From positions 3,892,175 through 3,956,174 of the forward strand of contig CM051020.1 in the NCBI GenBank assembly GCA_027704905.1: a stretch of 64,000 bases of DNA, read 5' to 3'. Under the pieces are notes generated by a model, which made no database searches, had not been told where the DNA came from, and saw only the letters and a list, made by a program, of their open reading frames with translations. A program made the translations under genes and the position numbers. This DNA is from Muraenolepis orangiensis. Lineage: Eukaryota > Chordata > Actinopteri > Gadiformes > Muraenolepididae. Below are positions 12,939 to 64,000 of the stretch, in pieces (the stretch's first letter is position 1; every line of letters starts with the position of its first letter).

Positions 12939-13787
12939 GTGGATATGATGTTATTGAAATATGACCTCTAAACTATAAATGTAAACTTTGACTTAATGGT
13001 TTTGCTGCTCTACTGTGATTAGAGACAGTAATTCAGTAATTGCTTTCCTCTATCAACACAATGTTCTCACCTTTTTTTACCATTTACCGGTTGGCATCCC
13101 TGGATGAGAGTTTGTTTTGCTGTGTCTTGCATCCCAAGTGGCAATGAGAGTATTTCTTCTTTTTTTTGGTCGTATTGTTTGCACAGTTCATTTCCAATCA
13201 TCCGATCAAACACTAAACTCAGTTACCACTGAGACATTTCCGGAAGAAGTGAGCGTTCCTCCGTGGGAACACAGGAGGTGTGGAAGCGCTGCTGCTTTGC
13301 ATTCCCACTTTATAGACACTCCCATGTCTATAAAGTGATCTGCAAAGCTCTCTTTAAAGTGGCCCAATTCTCTTCAACTCTTTGTTTTTTTCCATCTCTT
13401 TTTTTATCTCTCCCCAGCCCCACCCCTCCCACCACACCCGTTCTCTCCCCATTGCTGGGATGGGATAGTTTGTCTTTGTCATCCCTCTTGGCCTCATAGA
13501 TTAACCTGTCTCACCCTGGACCCCACATCGCAAATAGAAATCAGAAGTTGTCAAAAGTTGTTGTTTTTTTGCTCCGCCCATCTAAAGATTGTTATTTTCT
13601 CCACTATTATTGGCACTATTGTTGGCATGTTATTTCTAAGCCTTTACCCAACAAACATTTTAGGTGTGCATTTTGCGTGTCTTCCTGCCCAGAGGAGGAC
13701 ACAGGAAGAGGGAGACCCGAACAACAGCATCCTTCCTCCCCTATTGTATCGTTCCTCTGATACAATAGTCAAGAGCAAAACCAGCCA
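12938..13787. other. Non-coding stretch containing a fold-back (13292-13347)
   Basis: No exon recognised. At 13292-13347 the perfect 13-bp arms CACTTTATAGACA/TGTCTATAAAGTG, with further partly paired flanks (GCTTTGCA on both sides), could form a hairpin of about 56 nt. Nothing shows that it is transcribed. Confidence 0.45.
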
Positions 13788-13976
<189 letters not shown>

Positions 13977-14050
13977 CACACACTGAGATGTTAAGGCCAA
14001 ATGAAAAGCATTCATAGTTAAAGTTACAAGATCAAGTGGATCATCACCAG

Positions 14051-14085
14051 GTGCTCTGCTCCATGGATAGAATGGAGCAGAGCAC
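14051..14085. repeat. Perfect inverted repeat
   Basis: Arms of 14 bp (GTGCTCTGCTCCAT and its complement) with a 7-base loop, just upstream of the 15-bp minisatellite. Confidence 0.75.
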
Positions 14086-14121
14086 AATGAGTCTCAATGA
14101 AGAGCGATCAGGGTCACAGCA

Positions 14122-14694
14122 GCCAGTGTGTGCAGTGGTGCTGTGAGCAGTGGGGCTGTGAGCAGTGGTGCTGTGAGCAGTGGGGCTGTGAGCAGTGGTG
14201 CTGTGAGCAGTGGGGCTGTGAGCAGTGGTGCTGTGAGCAGTGGTGCTGTGAGCGGTGGGGCTGAGAGCAGTGGGGCTGTGAGCAGTGGGGCTGTGAGCAG
14301 TGGTGCTGTGAGCAGTGGTGCTGTGAGCAGTGGTGCTGTGAGCAGTGGGGCTGTGAGCAGTGGTGCTGTGAGCAGTGGGGCTGTGAGCAGTGGTGCTGTG
14401 AGCAGTGGGGCTGTGAGCAGTGGTGCTGTGAGCAGTGGTGCTGTGAGCGGTGGGGCTGAGAGCAGTGGGGCTGTGAGCAGTGGGGCTGTGAGCAGTGGGG
14501 CTGTGAGCAGTGGTGCTGTGAGCAGTGGTGCTGTGAGCGGTGGGGCTGAGAGCAGTGGTGCTGTGAGCAGTGGTGCTGTGAGCGGTGGGGCTGAGAGCAG
14601 TGGGGCTGTGAGCAGTGGGGCTGTGAGCAGTGGTGCTGTGAGCAGTGGGGCTGAGAGCAGTGGTGCTGTGAGCAGTGGGGCTGAGAGCAGTGGT
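14122..14694. repeat. 15-bp minisatellite, about 38 copies
   Basis: Unit AGCAGTGG(T/G)GCTGTG with two main variants (GTGCTG and GGGCTG) and a rarer GCTGAG form. The unit is a multiple of three, so frames stay open on both strands, but nothing indicates translation. The variants are arranged in a higher-order pattern, which suggests duplication of multi-unit blocks. Confidence 0.95.
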
Positions 14695-15351
14695 TGGATT
14701 CCAACAGTCTGTCTATACCGCTTGCAACGACGCTTCCTGCTAAGTCTACAGATGTTTTCCTTGCTCTCTGCTTCTCTGTTCCAAATGTCGAATTACTGAA
14801 ACTGCTCGACAAGAAGCTTCATGGGCCACATTTGGGGACCGAGGATACATCAGCGTTTCCTAACAGGGAGTGTGACTCTTCCAACTACTAGAAATACGCA
14901 CATAAAACCCCCATGCTAACATATTCTGGCTGATCACACCACATATAACCAAGTGAGGCCTGAAGGTTGTGATTGGCAATCATCAACTGTCAGCGTGGCT
15001 TTTCATTGGCTGAAGCAGCTCAGGCTCAGCTGTCCTAATTGCACGTGGCTCCTTCCCTGGTGCATTGGCCACTGCAGCACGTGCTCCGAAGCTCAAGGGA
15101 ATCAAGGCTTAGCTCGGTGATCAGGAAACGGTTTTGGAAACAGACCCCATCTGCAGGAGGGGGGGGGGGGGGGGGGGTCGCCAAGGTGAGGGCCAGTAAT
15201 AATCGGCTAGACGATAACATTGTTTTTAAAAAGTGAATGATTTTTTATGCTGGTAATATTATCAGGGCTGCTGCTTGTCCTTTAAGGGAACAACCTTTTA
15301 AAAAATATCTCGTCTCCTCTGTAAGTTAACTAAAACTTGAAAAGGACACTA
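14695..15351. other. Non-coding stretch with poly-G run
   Basis: No gene seen. A G homopolymer lies at about 15160-15177. Confidence 0.4.
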
Positions 15352-15600
15352 AATCTGGAGGATTGAATCCTTGTTATGCATCACATACACATGTATGTGC
15401 AGTGACATTTGTTTCTCTGCTTCCCCATCGTAGTGTTAGGAGCAGTGGGCAGCTATTGTATAGACAGCTGCCCGGGGAGCAGTGGAGGGGTCTGGTGCCT
15501 TGCTCAAGGGCACCTCGGCAGTGCCCAGGTGTTTCAAGGACTTGAACCGGCCGGTTCCCAAGCCCAAGCCCCAACAGACTGAACTATCCTGCAACCCTGC
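15352..15600 (-). mobile_element. tRNA-derived SINE, minus orientation
   Basis: Same family as the copies at 32915-33185 and 47355-47595. Reading on + it shows AGGATTGAATCC, a GTGTTAGGAGCAGTGGGCAG block, GGTGCCTTGCTCAAGGGCAC and GGACTTGAACCGG, the last being the complement of a B box. Confidence 0.75.
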
Positions 15601-17721
15601 CGCTCTTGTCTCCTCTGTAAGTTAACCTAAACTTTAAAAGGACACACCTTCCTAGTTCCATAAGCTGTGATAAGTGTGTGACCACATGCTCAGATATTGG
15701 TATAAAACATCAAATGGTGACAGATGACATTTTACTAAAAACTGCTTTGCTTCCTACGCTACCAGTATGTATGTCCATTATGGCAGCTATTGCACTATTG
15801 TCTATTGTCATCTCTGACAGGAGGGATTCCCCACTCTGTGTTCCTTCTCAAGTAAGGGAGATGTTCCTTGCTCTTTGTAGGGCTGAGGGTTAGGGAGGTG
15901 TCATGAAGTGTGGGGGTCATGGCCTGTGAAGCATTTTCAGAGTAACTGTGATTAAAGTATTAAGTATTTATCGGCATTTTAAAACTGCAAAGAATGCTGG
16001 TAAAATGGAGAGGAATTAATGATTGTTGTTCATTGGCTGCCCACATTGTAATGATGAGAGATCCGTTTCCTTCAACATAGTCCACATGCAAATTCAGCAG
16101 TGGCATCAAAAGTGGTGGATAGTCCCTTAGGAGCTAGGGCCCGGCCAACACAGGGTAGGCCTATATTAGGAATGGCACATTCACAACTAGACAGGGGCAT
16201 TCATAAAGCCCCGGGAACACACTGAAGACCTGCCGGGGAGATGAAGGACCATTCAAAGCAACAGCTTGAGAGAAGCAGTTAAGGTGACATCAAATCATAC
16301 TTTGGAGAATAGCTGCCTTTTTTTCCTCCTTTTTATTCGTCAAGGTAATTCCTCTCACAGCGGAAAAAGCGACGATGACATCAATCCTAATTACACAGAT
16401 CAATGACGCCTGGGTTCAAATGAACAGCATTAATTTCACCAAACAGCGTGAAAAACCCCACACAGGACTTCATTCAACAGTATGTAGTTCACCATGCCAT
16501 CCCAGCCACTACTCATTACTATGATAGACAACACACGTATGTAAATGTACTTATGATTCTATAATTAGGGTCTGTTTATCAAAGTACACATTACTCATCT
16601 GAAAATGATGCTCCATGAAATCCAGTGCAATCTCACCGTCATTTCAGCCTCTCGATTTCCTTCTGTACCTTCAAGCTGATTTAATGGGCGGAGTCTAGTT
16701 TCCCTCCTGGCTGATTGGCCACGCCGGGGACCAATCGGAACGAGGCGACAGTGTTTCAGACTTTGAGGAAGTACAAGCTACACAGTGACACAGTGAGGTG
16801 GGCCATTCAGACCACAATCCTACAGTCTTTCCAACACCGAGTTTTGACAGGATTTTGACATGTGTATAAATATATATATCTATCTAAGGGGGGCACCCAA
16901 GGGGTTCACGAAGCCGCATATTATTCATTTACACAGCATGTTAGGTTGGTATAATTAGAATTACAGATAACACTGAATTACAGATAACACTGAATTACAG
17001 ATTACACAGAATTCATCCTTATTCAAATGTTAAAATGATTCAAATATATGATTTTCTCCATGAGTTGTGGGGGCTCAAACATAGATAGGTTGGGAACCAC
17101 TGGAGGAGAGGAGGACATTGGTATGTTACGGTTTTAGATCCATCACTTTATGATTAAAGGATGATTGATGTGGATTTTCTCTTCTGCATTTCCAATCATT
17201 TATTGTAGACCACATGTTGAGTGATATGAATTGATAAAGTAATATTACTATTATAAAAAATGTAATATTGCTATATCAATTCATATCAATCAACATGCAG
17301 TTCGGTCTTCCAAATGAATTTCGATGAAAGGATGTGCCCAAGCAATTATTAGAATATTGATTATGCCATATATAAAACCCTTTCTCTCTGAGCCGTTCTG
17401 TCCAATAGGATGACCGTGAGTGTGGTCTATTGATTGCTTCAGAATGGCGTGGCGGGGGCGTGGCGTGCGGGGCGGCAGGCGGCGGTCCATCCTGTAGAGA
17501 GGGGCTGTGTGCGTCACCTACATGCTAATCACGCTGCATTGGGCTTCAGGTTCAGGGTCAGGCTCCATTCTCATTGGCTTCAGGGCCATGGCCCCACGAA
17601 GCAGGTTCAGGGGGTCCAATCAGGCAAATTACATTAGTACAACAACATCAGTGACAACTCAATTCAATTTAATCTACAATGTGAAATATTTATAATTGGC
17701 ATTGTATGTGGTGAAGCATTA
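15601..17721. other. Non-coding stretch, no gene recognised
   Basis: About 2.1 kb of mixed sequence. There are two copies of a short phrase (CTCTGTAAGTTAAC, near 15317 and 15613), three direct repeats of GAATTACAGAT (about 16960-17000) and a phrase common in fish/vertebrate DNA-transposon remnants (GGTTGGGAACCACTGG, about 17088-17103). No exon meets my standard. Confidence 0.4.
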
Positions 17722-17995
17722 ATGGCCCTGTCACACCTTGACGATTTAGCCAGCGTATGCCAACGTATTAAAATGTCTCTAAAACGCTGGCATACGCTGA
17801 ACTATCAATGTTTTTATACATAACGTATACACAACATATTAGTAACATATATAGAACATTTCCATAACTTATAGATAACTTATACCAACAAGCGTGTGGT
17901 CGGCATTCACAACTTATGCTCATAACGATAGTCTAACTTATGCATAAGTTAGACTATCGTTATGAGCCTCCGCATCTATTTGACGGCTCCGGGGC
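17722..17995. repeat. Palindrome-rich segment, MITE-like
   Basis: Begins with GGCCCTGTCACACC, which looks like a terminal inverted repeat of fish DNA transposons. It contains two near-complementary 16-bp segments (about 17751-17766 and 17792-17807; CAGCGTATGCCAACGT type) and a perfect 50-bp palindrome at 17918-17967 centred between 17942 and 17943. I could not find a matching right end, so the element class is uncertain. Confidence 0.55.
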
Positions 17996-18015
17996 GAAAC
18001 CGAATCCTGTGAGTA

Positions 18016-18150
18016 GAGCACGCCTGTAAACATGTCCTATGTGTGTCTCATCCCACATAGGAGCACGCCTGTAAACATGTCCTATGTGTGTCTCATCCCA
18101 CATAGGAGCACGCCTGTAAACATGTCCTATGTGTGTCTCATCCCACATGG
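18016..18150. repeat. 45-bp tandem repeat, three copies
   Basis: Three consecutive 45-bp units starting GAGCACGCCTGTAAACATG. The last is diverged at its end. Confidence 0.9.
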
Positions 18151-18260
18151 GACAGGATGCGCATTGCCTTTCCCCCATAAACCGGCTTGACATAATTGAT
18201 GGGGGTTATGTCACTGTGTCCCTATCAACATGGCTGAATGAATGCATAGGCTAACGCGCA

Positions 18261-19213
<953 letters not shown>

Positions 19214-20280
19214 CCCTTCTTTCTTTTTTTAAACAACATGTTTATTAATTAAGACACGACATACCTTACACAAACATAAATCAGTCAAAAAAAACAGAGG
19301 CAAAGACAAGACAGGACATCATTTGAAAAATATAATAATAACAATAATAATAATTATATAATATATTATATAATATATTATATATATATTATATATATAT
19401 TATATATATATATAATAATATAAAATTGAAATATATAATAAAAAGGACAAAAAATTTAAACCACAATTGGAACAATTGGAAAACACTAAAAAGTGTACAA
19501 AGTCACAACAAAGTTTCAGAAGTGCTTCCGTTTTCTTACAACCACGTCCCTCTCACGGATTCCCATTGTTCTGATTTCTTAGCATGTTTGACACATTAAC
19601 ATTCAACCCAACAGTTGAGTAAACGGGGCCTCAAACACTATTAAAGGTTTTTTCCTTTCATCCTTTTTTAAAATACGTTATCTTCTCCATAGAACAGCAA
19701 TTACTCTTCTCTCAGCCATTGGTCCGCCTGTGGCCTCTGAGTGTTCTTCCATCACGAGGCAATTGAGCGTTTTTGCTTGGAGTAAACACATATTTCTGAG
19801 ATTATTTGTATTCTAGTCCCAAAATAAACAATTTAGGATCAAGCGGTATCTTAACATCTAGCATTTTGTGAATTATTTGTGAGATCTCGCACAAGAAAGT
19901 TGCAATCTCTTTGCACTCCCACATGCAGTGGGAAAGTGTGCCTTTAGACTGTCCTTACTTAATACAAAGTGTGCCTTTAGACTGTCCTTACTTAATACAA
20001 ATATGTGGAATGTTATTGTTGAACTGATGTAATCTCGCGGGTGTTATGTATGTGCGCATCAGCCAGTTGTGTTGTAGCAGTTTTAATCTCGTATTCTCAG
20101 TTTGTCTATGTGCCTCTGTACATATCACAGCCCAGTCATCCAAGGAAATATCCTGTATATCTTCCTTCCGGGCGTTAAGCCGGTCGGTAGAGGATTCAGT
20201 GGAGTTAAAAAACAACAAATCATATAGCACTGAAATACGCCTTTGTTCCATGACAATTATCGGAGTTTAGCACGCTAAAC
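19214..20280 (-). mobile_element. L1-like LINE fragment, ORF2 C-terminal end
   Basis: The minus strand encodes residues typical of the C-terminal part of fish L1-type ORF2: KLLQHNWLMRTYITPARLHQ, FNNNIPHICIK, then HCMWECKEIATF and IIHKMLDVKIPLDPKLFILG. The first part is an open 87-codon frame (20251 to 19988), and the rest is broken by stops and indels. A 33-bp direct duplication (units start at 19933 and 19966) breaks the sequence in the middle. The AT-rich 3' end lies at 19214-19480. It is dead, and lies between the putative hAT end and the hAT transposase fragment. Confidence 0.7.
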
Positions 20281-20411
20281 GTGTTATTGAACAATGGTTC
20301 CAGTTCAGTGGTGGGGGAGTTAATAACTGATTGCGGGACGCAGTTATAAAGCTTTGTACCTGTAAGTATTTTAAAAAGCTGCTATTTAAAAGACGTAGTC
20401 TACACAACTGT

Positions 20412-22029
<1,618 letters not shown>

Positions 22030-22068
<39 letters not shown>

Positions 22069-22194
22069 GTGTTTGTGTGTGTGTGTGTGTGGGTGTGGGT
22101 GTTGGTGTGTGCGGGTGTGGGTGTGGGTATGTGTGTGTGTGCGTGTGTGTGGGTGTGTGTGCGTGCGTGTGCGTGTGCACGTGGGTGTGGGTGT

Positions 22195-22243
<49 letters not shown>

Positions 22244-22258
22244 TGTGGGTGTGGGTGG
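22030..22258. repeat. (GT)n microsatellite
   Basis: GT repeat with GTGGGT and GTGC variants. Confidence 0.95.
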
Positions 22259-22729
22259 GGCCTCTCTGTCATAACTCACTCTGTGTAGGCAGGTGGCATG
22301 CAGAACCATGAGCTGGAGCTGTTTGCCTGGTTAACTGGGTCAGCTCTCAGATTAGCCATAGAACTTGTTTCGCATTTACAATTCTGAGGTACTTAGAATT
22401 TGATTTATTAAAAGGATTAAAAATGTAGTTTTTGATTTGATTTGATTTTGTTTGTTTGTTTGTCAATTTTCCAACCAGTGTCCAATGTTCATTACTGCTG
22501 TGTTCATCAGAAGATGAATGTGAAGAGGACAGATGAATTTACTATGGGTACGATCTGTTTAGTATTTTACACTTAGATGCCTACACTGAGTAGCAGAGTG
22601 TCTTTTAAGTGCACATATAAGCAACTCCACATACACACACACACACACACACATCTCTCTCTCTCTCGCTCTCTCTCCCTGTCACCACACAGTGAAAGGT
22701 AGAAGAGAGAGATAGAGAGGGAGAGATAA

Positions 22730-22898
<169 letters not shown>

Positions 22899-23101
22899 AT
22901 GTTAAGATGCCATAGTGAGGATAGTAGGGCACCAGAGAACATAAGAACTGGGCCAGTCCTGGGACTACCTCTGCGTGTGGGCTTCTGTGTTTGAGTGTGT
23001 CCGAGTGTGTGTGCATGTGTGAGTGTGTGAGTGTGTGTGAGCAGTGTGTGAGCAGGGAATGAGAGTGCAATGTGTACAGGAGCACTTCTTGGACTGTCGA
23101 C

Positions 23102-36559
<13,458 letters not shown>

Positions 36560-37695
36560 TCCCACCGGGAAGAGGTCAGCATGGTGTTGGCAACAAGCCT
36601 TTCTCTGGAGAAGACTGTTTGACCTTATTCTTGCAATAAATAAAAGGTTAAGTGCCAGTTTGGATTAGTAGAATGTTAATGCTATTTGAGAGATTTGTAT
36701 GCAAAGCTCCTGGTCACCTCTGGATGGAGAAAAGGTGTGAGACTGTTTGTGTGACTTCGACTGTTACTGATACCTTAATTAAGCTGTGGTATTAGTGTGT
36801 GTGTATTACTCTAGGTTAAAGGAGAAATATGTTATTACTCAGGACAATTATATATATTAATTATCAATTATATTATATTAATTATATATATAAGTTATAA
36901 ATGAATTGTTAACAAAGTGTTAAATCTATTTTATTAGGACAAAGCAATTCTCACACAATGACAATTGTTAATATCCCACCCTTGCCATAAAAAGCTGTTA
37001 AGACTTCAAGACGTATAAAGTTGTTATTCTAGAATGTTCATATAAAATCAGTCATTACAATAAAGGGTCATTTATTTGACATGATTGCTTCTCTCAGAGA
37101 CACACATTTTATGACTGCAGTTTTCCTACTGATGAGATTATATGATAAGGGGGATATTCATACAAACATATATGCCCATAGTTAAAAGCACAAGGACAAC
37201 AATCAACTTCTGAATAGAAAATTATAATGACAATATTATTGTCATTATCACATTATTCAATGTGAATTATTAGCAGCAAAAGCATTGTGCAACGATCAAG
37301 TCTCTCCATCCTTGGTGAGCAGGAGAGCATCTAGATGCTAAAGCCTCAAAGTGCTCACCTGTCTGAACAGAAAGGCAGAACCAGCTGTAGCGTGAGGAAC
37401 TGAGTCTCCAGCCGCCAAAGCTCGCCAAGCTTCGTCTCTGTTCTGCTTCAGGTTTTGTAGCCGATTAAGCGACTTGTGGTTCGCGATGGTTTATCCTTTG
37501 CGCAAAATCCAAGCGATTTTCTGTGACTTCTATCGCTTTGGTGGCGTCCTCCAGGGACGCCGGCCGCTTCACGCAAGTTAAAACGCTTCGGCTGTGGAAG
37601 CCTGGCTAGCCCCCGTCTAGCCGGCAGCACCAATGTTGTCCCCAACACACACACACACACATGCATCTTCCTGTAGAGTTGAACGGCGGGGGGCT
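36560..37695. other. Convergent intergenic region tecr / abca4
   Basis: About 1.1 kb holding both 3'UTRs. AT-rich with no gene. On the minus strand, candidate abca4 poly(A) signals (TTTATT on +) lie at 37071-37076 and 36930-36935. If the distal one is used, the two transcripts end within a few hundred bases of each other. Confidence 0.5.
36636..36645 (+). promoter_or_regulatory. Probable tecr polyadenylation signals
   Basis: Overlapping AATAAA hexamers at 36636 and 36640, about 80 nt after the stop codon. A further AATAAA on + lies at 37059. Confidence 0.6.

Positions 37696-64000
<26,305 letters not shown>

Noticed and set aside
13117..13499. Short + frames with hydrophobic N-terminus (MRVFLLFF...)
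   Set aside because: They end in low-complexity sequence, overlap a fold-back and resemble no protein I know.

Overview
This window is vertebrate nuclear DNA, almost certainly from a ray-finned (teleost) fish. Coding sequence is split into short exons with GT/AG borders. The repeats are fish-like: L2/CR1-type and L1-type LINEs, tRNA-derived SINEs and a hAT remnant. Microsatellite density, (AC)n, (AG)n and (AAT)n, is extreme. Nothing bacterial, plasmid-borne or viral was seen. Only two host genes are supported, and they converge tail to tail.

Layout. Positions 1-23,100 hold no recognised host exon apart from the end of this stretch. They contain a tandemly expanded interspersed repeat (1-2.9 kb), a 5'-truncated L2-type LINE (2.9-4.3 kb), a nearly full-length LINE with one frameshift (5.0-8.25 kb), SINEs, long microsatellites, a 15-bp minisatellite (14.1-14.7 kb), a 50-bp perfect palindrome (17.9 kb) and an L1-like fragment beside a hAT transposase fragment (19.2-20.7 kb). 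Positions 23,102-36,559 (+) are a complete 13-exon gene for a trans-2,3-enoyl-CoA reductase (tecr family, 311 residues by my exon model). Positions 37,696-64,000 (-) are the 3' 30 exons of a photoreceptor-type ABC transporter, abca4. They run from the middle of NBD1 to the stop codon; the 5' half of the gene lies beyond the right edge. Every exon junction in both models was checked for phase and closes in frame.

Biology. TECR catalyses the last reduction of very-long-chain fatty acid elongation in the ER. ABCA4 is the retinal-lipid importer of photoreceptor discs, whose membranes are rich in very-long-chain lipids. The functional pairing is suggestive only; the sequence shows just that the two genes are convergent and about 1.1 kb apart.

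Most unusual. Several minisatellites begin at, or contain, exon/intron borders. At the penultimate abca4 exon a 27-bp array repeats the exon end plus its splice donor 11 more times, and the two nearest copies are in phase (a 9-residue insert each). A 59-bp array repeats another abca4 exon end and donor five times. Other arrays start within about 2-30 bp of donors or run into an acceptor. One abca4 intron carries five near-identical ~503-bp higher-order repeats packed with the palindromic E-box CACGTG, probably about a hundred copies. These are the best candidates for undescribed behaviour here.
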